A stretch of 64,000 nucleotides of DNA from Flavipsychrobacter sp. (GTDB taxonomy: Bacteria > Bacteroidota > Bacteroidia > Chitinophagales > Chitinophagaceae). Position 1 is the first letter of the stretch; each line of letters begins with the position of its first letter. A model generated the notes under the pieces. The model searched no databases, had not been told where the DNA came from, and saw only the letters and a list, made by a program, of their open reading frames with translations. The DNA lies in NCBI GenBank assembly GCA_016787265.1, contig JAEUVF010000005.1, forward strand, positions 124,001 through 188,000. The letters are read 5' to 3'. Positions 32,983 through 42,498 of the stretch are shown in pieces. Made by a program: the position numbers and the translations under genes.

Positions 32983-34461
32983 ATGCAGAAAATTTTGGTA
33001 ATTGATGATGATCGGGACATGTGCCTCCTCCTGAATCGGTTTTTGACAAAACGCGGTTTTCAGGTGATAGAACATTACAACGGCAGAAAGGCATTGGAAC
33101 AGATCAGCTCAGACAAACCCGATTTGATTCTCTGTGATTTCCGGCTGGAGGATATGGACGGAAAGCAGGTATTGATCAAAACCAGGGAAATCTATCCCGA
33201 CATGCCCTTTATAATTATCACTGGTTACAGCGATGTGAAAATGGCTGTGGAAATGTTGAAACTGGGTGCCTATGATTATGTGACCAAACCCGTATTCCCG
33301 GATGAAATTCTGGTTACAATCAAAAAAGCGCTGGAACAGGAAAGCAGCCAGGTGACTGCAGTGGTAGCTAGTTCTGCGGTTTCGTCTGCCCCGGCGGTGC
33401 GCAAATCCCGGCCTGCTGAATCGGATGAGAAATACATTTTTGGTAAAACGCCGGAAATGCTGAACATTCTGAAACAGATTGAGTTGGTGGCACCAACCAA
33501 TTACAGTGTGATTATTTATGGCGAAAGCGGCAGTGGTAAGGAAGCCATTGCGCAAAAAATCCATGAACAGAGCAGCCGGCGCAATCAACCGTTTATTGCA
33601 ATAGACTGTGGTGCCCTCTCCCGTGAACTGGCGGGCAGTGAACTTTTTGGTCATGAGAAAGGATCGTTCACCGGTGCCCTGAATCAGAAGATCGGAAGTA
33701 TGGAACTCGCCAATGGTGGAACTATTTTTCTGGATGAAATCGCAAACCTTCCTTATGATATCCAGGTGGCTTTGTTGCGCGTGGTGCAGGAAAGAAAAAT
33801 CCGTCGGGTGGGTGGTAATAAAGACATTGAACTGGATTTGCGTATCATCGTTGCCAGTAATGAAAAATTATGGGATGCGGCCCGCAATGGGAAATTCCGG
33901 GAGGACTTATACCATCGATTTAATGAGTTTTCCATCAACCTGCCGCCACTGCGGGAAAGAGCAGATGACATACTCGTATATGCGAGACATTTCCTGGCTG
34001 CTACCAATCGCGAGCTAGGCAAAGACATCGCAGATTTTTCACCGGAAGTTCAGCAGGTATTCAACAGTTACCCCTGGTATGGCAACCTGCGCGAACTGAA
34101 AAATGTTGTAAAACGTGCGGCCCTGTTAACCGATGGTTCCACTGTTGGCTTACAGTCGCTCCCTTTTGAAATCATCTATCACCAAAAACTGTCTGCTGAA
34201 ACGACCCCGGTTTCAGCTCCTGCAGTTGCTGTTACGACCCCGGTTGTTTCCCCAACCCCTGAAAACCTGTCCACTCCTTCGCTTCCTTCATTTCATGAAA
34301 ACAGTCTGAAAGCCGTGAGTATAGATGCGGAATATGAAATGATTGTAGAAGCGTTGAAGCAATCCAACTTCAATAAAACCAAAGCTGCCAAACTGCTGAA
34401 TATTGATCGCAAAACCCTTTACAACAAGATGAAGCAGTATCAGCAATTTAATAATCTGTAA
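32983..34461 (+). CDS. Sigma-54-dependent response regulator (NtrC family)
   Basis: The 492-residue activator has a receiver domain (ILVIDDDRDMCLLL; acceptor Asp in LILCDFRLEDMDG), an AAA+ domain (Walker A GESGSGKEAIA, Walker B GGTIFLDEI, Arg finger region NELKNV-like) and a C-terminal Fis-type HTH (LKQSNFNKTKAAKLLNIDRKTL, read in part). The sigma-54-contact loop is GSFTGA instead of the commoner GAFTGA. A Pro/Ala/Thr-rich linker precedes the HTH. It lies next to rpoN and its stop TAA overlaps the next gene's ATG by one base (TAATG), so the kinase downstream is its likely partner. Confidence 0.95.
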   Translation: MQKILVIDDDRDMCLLLNRFLTKRGFQVIEHYNGRKALEQISSDKPDLILCDFRLEDMDGKQVLIKTREIYPDMPFIIITGYSDVKMAVEMLKLGAYDYVTKPVFPDEILVTIKKALEQESSQVTAVVASSAVSSAPAVRKSRPAESDEKYIFGKTPEMLNILKQIELVAPTNYSVIIYGESGSGKEAIAQKIHEQSSRRNQPFIAIDCGALSRELAGSELFGHEKGSFTGALNQKIGSMELANGGTIFLDEIANLPYDIQVALLRVVQERKIRRVGGNKDIELDLRIIVASNEKLWDAARNGKFREDLYHRFNEFSINLPPLRERADDILVYARHFLAATNRELGKDIADFSPEVQQVFNSYPWYGNLRELKNVVKRAALLTDGSTVGLQSLPFEIIYHQKLSAETTPVSAPAVAVTTPVVSPTPENLSTPSLPSFHENSLKAVSIDAEYEMIVEALKQSNFNKTKAAKLLNIDRKTLYNKMKQYQQFNNL

Positions 34462-36431
34462 TGACCGTAGAAAATGATTTGATCCCGATTCAGCAGCTCC
34501 GACAACTACTGGCATCGGGAGAAAGCAATGAAGAGCTGGTGAAACAAATCACCAATTTATTTCCGGCCCTTATTTATGTGTATGATCCGGGCAAGGGTAA
34601 GATTCGTTATATCAACCGAAAAATTACTGACCTCCTGGGTTATACCTGGGAAGATGTAGCATCCTGGAAAGAGGATTTATCGCAGTTGATTTACGAGGAA
34701 GACCTGGATGCGGTGATGGAAGAACTAAAGAAGTTCAATAAAACCGCATCAGAACATTGTTTCCAGTGCCGCCTTGTACACAAAGAAGAAAATTTTCACA
34801 TATTCAGGACTGTTGGAACTGTTTTACGTTGCAATGAGGATGGTTCGCCGGCCAGTCTGCTGCTTGTTTCGCAGGATATCACTGAACAACTCAGGCTCGA
34901 AGAAGAGCGGACTACTGCCAGGAAGCTGATGCAGGACACGGAGCAGATGCTGGGAGTAGGTATGTGGAGCCATGATCTGCTAACCGGAAAAACAGAATGG
35001 TCAGATGGCATGTACCAGTTAATGGGCTTGAGTCGGCAGCAATATTCCCAAATACCAAACAACTTATTTTACGAGCATGTTTGTCCAAAAGATCTGGAGT
35101 TATTAAAGTCGAAAGTGGATTCGGCGGTATCTACCGGTAAAGAATTCAGGCACGATTTCTCCATTGAACGGATGGATGGCAAACGACTCTTTCTGAATGC
35201 CATTACCAAACCGGTAGTGGATGAAAGTGGCAGGGTGATGAAACTGAATGGCATTAATCGCGACATCAGCGATCAGTATCAGCAGACCATGGAATACAAT
35301 GCCAATAAAGAGTTTCAGAAAGAAACCGAACGCATGCTCAATTATGGAATCTTTATCTGGAATGCAGATTCCCGTATGATCTCCTGGTCGGATGGCTTGT
35401 TCCAGATTTTTGAATACAACCGGAATACCCTGGTTACGCCACTCACCATGAACTGGTATTTTAACCAGATTGTAGAAGATGACCGTGAGCGTGTTCAGAA
35501 AGTGGTTACAGAAGCCCTGGAAGAAAAGAAAGAATTTGAAATTGAATACAGCATACTAACTGGTAAGGGTAACCTTAAAATCGTAAACACGAAAGGAACT
35601 GTAGTGGTGGACAATAAAAACCACCCCATTCGGATGATTGGCAATACCCGCGATATCACCCATATCAAAAAAGTGGAGGTTGATCTGCAAAGAAACCTGC
35701 GTGAGTTGAACCGATCCAACAAAGAACTGGAAGAGTTTGCCTATGCTGCCTCGCATGATTTGCAGGAGCCATTGCGTAAAATCACCACGTTTGGATCCAG
35801 ACTTTCTCAGAAATTCAGCAACCAGATAGGAGATGAGGGACAAATGTATATTCACCGCATGCAGGTGGCTACTGATCACATGCGGAATCTGATAGATAAC
35901 CTGCTGGAATTATCCAGGGTAACCCGCAACCGGCAGCCATTTGAATCTGTAGGCCTGACTGAATTGTTTACAGATGTATTAAGTGATCTTGAATTATCCA
36001 TTGAAGAAACCGGTGCTTCCATTGAGATGGGCATGCTTCCGACGGTGGATGGCATCCCTTCCTTATTAAGACAGTTATTCATCAATCTGCTTTCCAATTC
36101 CATCAAATTCCACAAACCGGGGGAAGCGCCCTGGATTGAAGTGAGTTCCAAAGTCCTGGGCAAAAAGGAAAAAGAAAAACATTTTTTATCTCCCTCATCC
36201 AATTATATACAAATCGATATCCGCGACCATGGCATTGGATTCGATCAGGAATACGAACAGCGGATATTCCAGGTATTTCAGCGCCTGCATGGAAAATCGG
36301 AATACCCGGGATCCGGAATTGGTCTTGCAATCTGTAAAAGAATTGCTGAACGACATAATGGGTTTATCAGTGCCACAGGAAAGGAAGGAGATGGTGCTGT
36401 ATTCTCGATCATATTACCCGAAAAACAATAA
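34461..36431 (+). CDS. Cytoplasmic multi-PAS sensor histidine kinase
   Basis: The 656-residue kinase has no membrane helix. Three PAS/PAC units cover about residues 30-145, 150-275 and 290-405 (FPALIYVYDPGKGKIRYINR; GMWSHDLLTGKTEWSDGMYQ; GIFIWNADSRMISWSDGLFQ). A HisKA domain (His in YAASHDLQEPLRKI) and an ATPase (DHGIGF, GSGIGLAICKRI) follow. It is translationally coupled to the NtrC-type regulator by a TAATG junction, and the next kinase starts 6 bases later. Ligand or cofactor of the PAS units is unknown. Confidence 0.93.
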   Translation: MTVENDLIPIQQLRQLLASGESNEELVKQITNLFPALIYVYDPGKGKIRYINRKITDLLGYTWEDVASWKEDLSQLIYEEDLDAVMEELKKFNKTASEHCFQCRLVHKEENFHIFRTVGTVLRCNEDGSPASLLLVSQDITEQLRLEEERTTARKLMQDTEQMLGVGMWSHDLLTGKTEWSDGMYQLMGLSRQQYSQIPNNLFYEHVCPKDLELLKSKVDSAVSTGKEFRHDFSIERMDGKRLFLNAITKPVVDESGRVMKLNGINRDISDQYQQTMEYNANKEFQKETERMLNYGIFIWNADSRMISWSDGLFQIFEYNRNTLVTPLTMNWYFNQIVEDDRERVQKVVTEALEEKKEFEIEYSILTGKGNLKIVNTKGTVVVDNKNHPIRMIGNTRDITHIKKVEVDLQRNLRELNRSNKELEEFAYAASHDLQEPLRKITTFGSRLSQKFSNQIGDEGQMYIHRMQVATDHMRNLIDNLLELSRVTRNRQPFESVGLTELFTDVLSDLELSIEETGASIEMGMLPTVDGIPSLLRQLFINLLSNSIKFHKPGEAPWIEVSSKVLGKKEKEKHFLSPSSNYIQIDIRDHGIGFDQEYEQRIFQVFQRLHGKSEYPGSGIGLAICKRIAERHNGFISATGKEGDGAVFSIILPEKQ

Positions 36432-36437
36432 ACATCA

Positions 36438-37883
36438 ATGCCCTTTACTAAGAAACTGACACGTATACTCATCGTGGACGATGATGAGGATGATTTTTTT
36501 ATTACCAGCGATTATATCCGGGAGATTGAAAATGCGCAATTTGAAATTCAATGGGCGAATCAGTATAACAAGGCACTTGAATCCATGTGCAGTGGCGCAT
36601 TTGACATATATTTTGTTGACTACCGGCTGGGTGCCAAAACCGGGGTTGACCTTCTGAGAGAAGCCGTAGCGGCTAAATGTGAACAACCTATCATCCTGCT
36701 AACGGGCAAGGGCAACCGGGATATCGACCGTGAGGCCATGCGGCTCGGAGCATTTGATTATCTGGTCAAGACTGAATTGAATACGGAAAAACTGGAGCGT
36801 ACGATCCGGTATGCTTTGGAACGATCTACCTATATCAATGCGATTAAAAAGAATGAGCAGAAATTCCGGAATATTTTTGAGCAATCATTGGATGCCGTGT
36901 TTGTAACAGATATGGAATTGAAATTCCTTGAACTGAACCCGGCAGCAATCAATATGCTGGGTATTAGCCGGGAAACTGCCAATCAGTTTGCCCTTACTGA
37001 TTTTTTGGTTAACGATGCCTTACCCATACATTTTAAAATACTTCTTCAGTCAGGTAATGATATTCAGGATAAAGAAATTGAAATAAAAACACCAGGCGGA
37101 GAACAACGGTTTTGCATTCTTTCTGCCTCTGTGGAAGCAGATGTTGAAGGACGTAACTATGTACAGGGAATACTTCATGATATCTCCAATCTGAAAAAAG
37201 CCGAATGGCTGACGCTGCAAACGGAAAAGCTGGCTGCCGCAGGGCGACTGGTTCGCACGCTTGCACATGAAGTCAGAAATCCCCTTAATAATATTAGTTT
37301 ATCTGCAGATCAGTTAATTCAGGAAGTCAAAGATGAAGAAAGCCAATTATACCTGGATGTAATCCGTCGTAACAGTGCACGGATCAGCACCATCATTACA
37401 GAATTATTGAACAGTTCAAGACCTTCGGAAATTGACCTGAGTTCTACCAGCGTTCAGGAATTGTTGCAGGAAGTGATCGATCAGGCGGCGGACAGTATGC
37501 AACTTAAGAATGTTGAACTTGTGGTGAATTTCCCGCCAGAACCATTTACGGTTTTAGCTGATCGCAGCAAGCTAAAGATTGCTTTTATGAACCTGGTGGT
37601 GAATGCTATTGAGGCAATGGAGCATGTTGAGAATGCCCGTCTTTTGTTAAGTCTTGCTTCAGGTGATAAACAGGTGTTATGTGAAGTGACCGACAATGGT
37701 TGTGGTATTCCATCAGACAGCCTTGGACGGTTATTTGAACCCTATTATACCAGCAAAAGAAACGGAATGGGCCTTGGCCTGGCTTCTACCATGAACATTA
37801 TACAGTCGCACAAAGGGTATATCGAAGTGCATTCAAAACCCGGTAAAGGAACAACTTTCCTGGTTCATTTGCCTTTAGAATAA
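36438..37883 (+). CDS. Hybrid receiver-PAS-histidine kinase (NtrB-like)
   Basis: The 481-residue soluble protein has an N-terminal receiver (ILIVDDDEDDFFITSDYI; acceptor Asp in IYFVDYRLGAKTG), a PAS domain (FEQSLDAVFVTDMELKFLELNP), then an NtrB-type HisKA with AHEVRNPLNNISLSADQ and an ATPase (VTDNGCGIP, GMGLGLASTMNII). The AHEVRNPL box is the class paired with NtrC-type activators, so this kinase is a strong candidate to phosphorylate the activator at 32983, perhaps itself tuned by the PAS kinase before it. The operon ends at the terminator 37888. Confidence 0.93.
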   Translation: MPFTKKLTRILIVDDDEDDFFITSDYIREIENAQFEIQWANQYNKALESMCSGAFDIYFVDYRLGAKTGVDLLREAVAAKCEQPIILLTGKGNRDIDREAMRLGAFDYLVKTELNTEKLERTIRYALERSTYINAIKKNEQKFRNIFEQSLDAVFVTDMELKFLELNPAAINMLGISRETANQFALTDFLVNDALPIHFKILLQSGNDIQDKEIEIKTPGGEQRFCILSASVEADVEGRNYVQGILHDISNLKKAEWLTLQTEKLAAAGRLVRTLAHEVRNPLNNISLSADQLIQEVKDEESQLYLDVIRRNSARISTIITELLNSSRPSEIDLSSTSVQELLQEVIDQAADSMQLKNVELVVNFPPEPFTVLADRSKLKIAFMNLVVNAIEAMEHVENARLLLSLASGDKQVLCEVTDNGCGIPSDSLGRLFEPYYTSKRNGMGLGLASTMNIIQSHKGYIEVHSKPGKGTTFLVHLPLE

Positions 37884-37887
37884 AAAG

Positions 37888-37917
37888 GGCTGCCAAAAAT
37901 GGCAGCCTCTTTTTTTC
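37888..37917 (+). terminator. Terminator of the rpoN operon
   Basis: GGCTGCC and GGCAGCC pair around AAAAAT and are followed by TCTTTTTTT; an A-run precedes, so it can also serve the convergent outer-membrane protein gene. Confidence 0.92.
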
Positions 37918-37936
37918 GGGAACCGGATACTCCAAC

Positions 37937-38602
37937 CTAAAATCCAAATCCTATATAAAAACTGATATTGCTGTTTTTGGAATCGCGGAAAGCTTCACCA
38001 GCAAGGGAACCGGATTTTCCAACTTCTCTCATACCCAGGGTATAACGGGCACCGATGGTAGTGGGACCCAGGTCAATTCCGAAACCTGCGGCTACTCCAT
38101 AATCAAACCGATTCAGGTTTTCGGGATTCAATTCAGCCAACTCTTCCACTGATCCATCTGATTCCAGGTCAGTAATATTGGCACCTGCCAGGTAACTAAC
38201 ATACGGACCCGCATGAAGGTTGAAATTTTTGGCTACATTGATCACACCCAGTACCGGCATCTCAATATAATGCAGGTTGGTACGATACTCTCCTTCTCCT
38301 AAAATTGCGTTGTCATAACTGCGTTTACTTCCTTTGTTGGAATACAATAATTCCGGCTGGATGGAAAAACCCCTGGTTACGGGTAGTTTGGCATAAAAAC
38401 CTGCATTTAATCCGGCTTTGAGATTATTATCATTCACCTCATCGCTATAAAAATTACTCAGGTTTAAACCGGCTTTGATACCAAAACGCGGACTTAGTCC
38501 GTTTCCACTGATTTCCTGTTCCTGTGCCTGCACATGCTGTGCTGTTAAAAGGGTTCCTGCTGTTACCAATAAAAGGGTGATTTTTCTCCATTCTGTTCTC
38601 AT
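37937..38602 (-). CDS. Outer-membrane beta-barrel protein (porin/PorT-like)
   Basis: The 221-residue exported protein (signal ending near VQAQE) is beta-rich: FGIKAGLNLSNFYSDEVN, GFYAKLPVTRGFSIQPELLYSNKG, HAGPYVSYLAGA, and an aromatic end FYIGFGF. This is the outer-membrane beta-barrel domain (OMP_b-brl_2) common in Bacteroidota. It is the last gene of a four-gene minus-strand operon after the amylase (16-base gap). No specific substrate can be named. Confidence 0.88.
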   Translation of the reverse strand: MRTEWRKITLLLVTAGTLLTAQHVQAQEQEISGNGLSPRFGIKAGLNLSNFYSDEVNDNNLKAGLNAGFYAKLPVTRGFSIQPELLYSNKGSKRSYDNAILGEGEYRTNLHYIEMPVLGVINVAKNFNLHAGPYVSYLAGANITDLESDGSVEELAELNPENLNRFDYGVAAGFGIDLGPTTIGARYTLGMREVGKSGSLAGEAFRDSKNSNISFYIGFGF

Positions 38603-38618
38603 GATATACGATTTTATA

Positions 38619-40130
38619 TCAGGAGCTCAAAAAATTCTGTGCCAGCTCTGAAGTTACCCATATAGATACAGACCCAGCATTGCAGGGAAATTCAGCACCG
38701 CCTTTTTCGTTGAGGGTAATTTCTTCTGACCGGTGTTTGGTTAAATCAACCATTTTTCTGCCTGCTTTATGCTCACCAAGCTCCATATATTTCCATCCAT
38801 CAGAGCCATTTGAAAGTATCACGGCAAAACCTGAATCAGCCTGTTCAACAGTGCCCGACCGAACCCATCCAATACAGTTAGGATGATCGAAATAATCGTG
38901 CTGATCCCCCACCAGACTGGTTTTGCGGAGATAGAGCATTGCCGGCAACTCTTCTACAGGGGCAAGCCATATTTCGTATTCATTGCCATCCTCACCATGG
39001 TCTTTGTAATGTGCACCATACAGGGCGGGATAGAAGACACATGGAGTGCCCTGCATGCGCAGCAGTATCATCGCGTAAGCTAAAGCTTTGAACCAGGCTT
39101 CCACTGGTGATTCCAGATCCTGCAGCGGTTGGGTATCATGATTATCCACCAGTGTAACTGCTAATTCGGGTATTATATTCACCAGTGAGTTGTCGAAAAT
39201 ATGCCGCAGGTCATAATCTTTCCCCATACGTGAAGCCACAAAAAAATTATGGTGCAGGGGGGCATCAAAAAGTTGTACTCTTCCGGAGGTTGCTTCCACA
39301 TATTGCTTCAATGCATTGGCATCATGCACGTTCCAATACTCGCCAACTATAAACAAATGATCGGTAGTGATTGCCTGTACATGGTCTACCCATTCATTGA
39401 TTATTTTGGGCGACATATGTTTAACTGCATCCAGGCGAAATCCTCCTACATGAGTTGTTTCGAGGTACCAGCGTCCCCAGTGTTTGAGTTCTTCTCTCAC
39501 CTGGGTGTTACGGAAATCGATGTCTGCACTCATCAGGTAATCATAATTACCAAGTTCCTGGTGCGGTAATTCTTCCCAGCCTTCTCCATATTCATTCTGA
39601 ATGGAAAAGATGCCACTTTCCTGGATATCTTCAGCCCAGTCGATGCCACTGAAGCAACGATGATCCCAAATGAAATTGGAGTATTTGTCGCCTCTTCCCG
39701 GGAAGGTAAATTTTGTCCAGGCTTCTATTTCAAATGGTTCGCTGGTAAATTCATTCCGGTTCGCCGGATCCATTCTCCGGACAGTCACCTTTTCCAACTC
39801 ATCGGCGCCGGCCTTGTGATTAAATACCACATCTGCTACCACTTTGATGCCATATTGATGACAGGCTTCAATAGCTGCCAGGTATTCTTCTTTGGTTCCA
39901 TACCTGGTACGAACTGAACCTTTCTGATCAAATTCGCCCAGATCAAACAAATCGTAGGTATCGTATCCAACAGAAAATCCGCCGGCTGCGCCTTTATAGG
40001 AAGGAGGAAGCCATACTGCATTGATGCCCTGTTTTGCTAATTCAGGTGCTTTTTCTTTTAATTGATTCCATAAGGAACCATCCGCTGGATAATACCAGTG
40101 GAAATACTGTGCAAGGGTGATGGGTGTCAT
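38619..40130 (-). CDS. GH13 alpha-amylase, cytoplasmic
   Basis: Alpha-amylase hydrolyses internal alpha-1,4 bonds of starch/glycogen. The 503-residue protein has the conserved GH13 regions: DVVFNHKAG, GFRLDAVKHM with the nucleophile Asp, FIVGEYW with the acid/base Glu, and VDNHDTQ. The long domain B (RMDPANRNEF...FTFPGRGDKYSNFIWDHRCFSG, read in part) places it with liquefying-type (BLA/AmyS-like, GH13_5) enzymes. No signal peptide is present, so it works on internal glycogen or imported maltodextrin. It lies 10 bases after the DAO-type gene in the operon. Confidence 0.95.
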   Translation of the reverse strand: MTPITLAQYFHWYYPADGSLWNQLKEKAPELAKQGINAVWLPPSYKGAAGGFSVGYDTYDLFDLGEFDQKGSVRTRYGTKEEYLAAIEACHQYGIKVVADVVFNHKAGADELEKVTVRRMDPANRNEFTSEPFEIEAWTKFTFPGRGDKYSNFIWDHRCFSGIDWAEDIQESGIFSIQNEYGEGWEELPHQELGNYDYLMSADIDFRNTQVREELKHWGRWYLETTHVGGFRLDAVKHMSPKIINEWVDHVQAITTDHLFIVGEYWNVHDANALKQYVEATSGRVQLFDAPLHHNFFVASRMGKDYDLRHIFDNSLVNIIPELAVTLVDNHDTQPLQDLESPVEAWFKALAYAMILLRMQGTPCVFYPALYGAHYKDHGEDGNEYEIWLAPVEELPAMLYLRKTSLVGDQHDYFDHPNCIGWVRSGTVEQADSGFAVILSNGSDGWKYMELGEHKAGRKMVDLTKHRSEEITLNEKGGAEFPCNAGSVSIWVTSELAQNFLSS

Positions 40131-40140
40131 ATAGTTTGTG

Positions 40141-41343
40141 TTAACGATTAAAGGAAAAGATCATCCTGTCAGGGTTTGATTGGCCTTTCAGTGCAGCTGT
40201 GATTTGCTCTGCAGCAAGCAGGCTGAACGTGATGCCATTCCCTCCAAATCCAAGTGCGAACCAGGTGTTGGGTCGCTGACGGATAGTGCCGATGTATGGC
40301 AGTCCGTCTTTGGTGGAAGCAAAAGTTCCTGCCCATTGAAAATCAATGCGAAAAGGGATATCGGGGAATTTTTTCTGAAAACTGGATAAAAGTTGTTTTG
40401 ATTTGGCTGGAATTCTGGCGTCTCTTTTATCGGGAGAATAAAAGTCATCGTCCAGCCCACCTATTAATATTCTTTTATCTGTTGTAGTACGCAGGTAGAG
40501 ATAAGGATTCGCGGTTTCCCAGATAAGGCAGTTGCGGTACCAGAAATCTGCTGTGGGCAGAGGTTCACTCACCATGGCGTAGGTTGAGTGGAGTGTTTCA
40601 ACTTTTTGAGGGATATAGTTCTGCGATTCATAACCGCAGGCAATGACCAGTTGTTTTGCTTTGATAGTAAAACCCTGTTCGGTTTGCAGTTCGACAGATC
40701 GCTTCTGGTGGTTGATTTGAGTGATGGCCGTATTGTCAAAAACTTTTGCTCCTTTCCGCAGGATGGATTGCAGAAGGTGGTGGGTCAGCCGATAGGCATC
40801 TAATTCAGCCCCCAATTGAGAATAAATAGCAGCGGGCGCTTCAAATCCCAGAGTATCGTTCACTTTTTGGGCATCCCACCAGCTCAGTTTGAATCCATGT
40901 CGTTTACGCAGTTGGTATTCCTCTTCCAGATCGGATACATCTTTTTTGAAAGAAGCATACTGGAGACTGGGACGATAGGTGAAACCGGCTGCCCCCTCGA
41001 ATTGTTTGGCAATTTTTTCAAGCGCTACAATAGAGTAGGCGCAAAGTTCGTAGCTGCGTACAGCATCGGCTTCGCCAACTTTGGTAATTAACTCTCTGAG
41101 GGGCGTATCGATTTCATATTGCAGCAGGGCAGTGCTTGCAGCAGTAGAGCCCATTCCAACATGACGCTTATCGCAAACGATCACAGAGAATCCGGCTTTC
41201 GCCAGGTGCCAGGCACAGAGTGCACCTGTGATGCCGGCACCCATTACAACGATATCAGCTTTTTCATTTTGCTCAATAGATGGATAATTGCTGATCAATC
41301 CGTTTTTCATCAGCCAGTAAGGGTTGGGGGAGCGCAGGTCCAT
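40141..41343 (-). CDS. DAO-family FAD-dependent oxidoreductase
   Basis: The 400-residue flavoprotein has a Rossmann start (DIVVMGAGITGALCAWHLAKAG), a second strand ending in VCDKRHVGMGSTAASTALLQ, and the DAO C-terminal contact GLPYIGTIRQRPNTWFALGFGGNGITFS. This resembles glycine/D-amino-acid oxidase-type dehydrogenases such as the PuuB/OrdL group. The substrate is unknown. It sits second in the YihY-DAO-amylase-OMP operon, 10 bases from each neighbour. Confidence 0.88.
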   Translation of the reverse strand: MDLRSPNPYWLMKNGLISNYPSIEQNEKADIVVMGAGITGALCAWHLAKAGFSVIVCDKRHVGMGSTAASTALLQYEIDTPLRELITKVGEADAVRSYELCAYSIVALEKIAKQFEGAAGFTYRPSLQYASFKKDVSDLEEEYQLRKRHGFKLSWWDAQKVNDTLGFEAPAAIYSQLGAELDAYRLTHHLLQSILRKGAKVFDNTAITQINHQKRSVELQTEQGFTIKAKQLVIACGYESQNYIPQKVETLHSTYAMVSEPLPTADFWYRNCLIWETANPYLYLRTTTDKRILIGGLDDDFYSPDKRDARIPAKSKQLLSSFQKKFPDIPFRIDFQWAGTFASTKDGLPYIGTIRQRPNTWFALGFGGNGITFSLLAAEQITAALKGQSNPDRMIFSFNR

Positions 41344-41353
41344 AATTCTTGCT

Positions 41354-42307
41354 TTAATGAGAGGGATCTATTTCTTTTACTTCTTGTTTGATAATAAAAA
41401 CCGCTGTGTCATTGGGCTGGATTCCTGAACCATATTCGATAGCATAAACTTTCGTGAAAGCAGCTCCGAAATAAAGGATGGCGGATGAATAATAAACCCA
41501 GGCCAGGATGATCATGATAGATGCAGCCGTTCCATAGGTAAGGCCATAATCAGAGCGCCCGATATAAAAACCAATCAGAAACTTGCCAATGAGAAATAAC
41601 AGGGCAGTGAAGGAAGCGCCTTTGATTGCATCTTTCCAGGCGATATGGCCATCGGGCAAAACCCTGAATATGATGGCGAATAATCCTGTTATTACTATAA
41701 AGATGGTTAAAATATTCAGGATATAAATAAGGATCACTGCGATATCGGGAAACAGAATGGTTAAGCGTTCATTGAGTAAATCAAGGGTTGCGTTAATAAT
41801 TAAGGCTACTAATAAAATAAAACTTATTCCAACAACGAGAGAAAATGAAAGCAGCCGGTTTTTGATCAGTTTAAGCCAGCCTTTTTCGGGTTTGGCACGA
41901 ATGGACCAGATATAATTTATGCTGCTTTGAATTTCTGTAAAAACACCTGTTGCACCGATAACCAATACAACAAATCCAACAATGGCCCCGGTAACGGTTT
42001 TGTCAGCTTTCTGCAGGTTAGCCAGTATGCTTTGCAATTGATAAGCGGCTGAATTACCAACCAGCCCTTTGATTTGGCTGAAGAGTTTTCCCTGAAGGGC
42101 ATCTTCTCCATAAAAGATACCAGCTATGGAAATAATCAGAAGCAGTACGGGACCTAGTGCGAATACGGTATAATATGACAGTGAAGCACTGAGTTTAATA
42201 GCATCATCCTGAACAAAGGTTTTACCTGCTTTGCCAAGAAGGACTGCAATTTGCCGGATCGTTTTTACGATCCTGTTTTTTGAAAGTTGTTGAAAAAACT
42301 TTTTCAT
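41354..42307 (-). CDS. YihY/BrkB-family inner-membrane protein
   Basis: The 317-residue membrane protein has six predicted helices and the YihY family features: an N-terminal DDAIKLSASLSYYTVFALGPVLLL, TGVFTEIQSSINYIWSI and a C-terminal YGTAASIMIILAWVYYSSAILYFGA. Members were once called RNase BN, but that is not supported; function is unknown and they are often stress-linked. ATG 42307 is chosen because the cytoplasmic lead-in MKKFFQQLSK begins there. First gene of the four-gene minus-strand operon. Confidence 0.9.
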   Translation of the reverse strand: MKKFFQQLSKNRIVKTIRQIAVLLGKAGKTFVQDDAIKLSASLSYYTVFALGPVLLLIISIAGIFYGEDALQGKLFSQIKGLVGNSAAYQLQSILANLQKADKTVTGAIVGFVVLVIGATGVFTEIQSSINYIWSIRAKPEKGWLKLIKNRLLSFSLVVGISFILLVALIINATLDLLNERLTILFPDIAVILIYILNILTIFIVITGLFAIIFRVLPDGHIAWKDAIKGASFTALLFLIGKFLIGFYIGRSDYGLTYGTAASIMIILAWVYYSSAILYFGAAFTKVYAIEYGSGIQPNDTAVFIIKQEVKEIDPSH

Positions 42308-42376
42308 TCCAAAGTAGGATGGAAAGAAATTGTGCCGGGAAATAAACTTGCAAAAAACTACACTATATACCCCGGG

Positions 42377-42394
42377 TGTGGAAGGGTTTCCACA
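42377..42394. repeat. Small inverted repeat in the divergent yihY/Lmo0937 gap
   Basis: TGTGGAA and TTCCACA pair around GGGT. It lies between the divergent YihY and Lmo0937-like genes and may be an operator; nothing else supports a function. Confidence 0.3.
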
Positions 42395-42436
42395 ATAAAA
42401 AGTAAAATCCGGTTGAAAATCCGGCAGAATCGTTCG

Positions 42437-42452
42437 CGGCACGTTTTTTCTA
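42437..42452 (+). promoter_or_regulatory. Shared GGCAY-type promoter motif, site 3 (Lmo0937-like)
   Basis: CGGCACGTTTTTTCTA fits GGCA-Y-R-N4-TT-N2-A, ending 46 bases before the ATG at 42499. CGGCACG is one base from the sigma-54 -24 consensus, but the -12 GC is absent. Compare sites at 28119, 29929 and 60466. Confidence 0.45.
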
Positions 42453-42498
42453 TACGTCAATTCAATACAACAACATTCATCACCATAAAAAAATTGTT

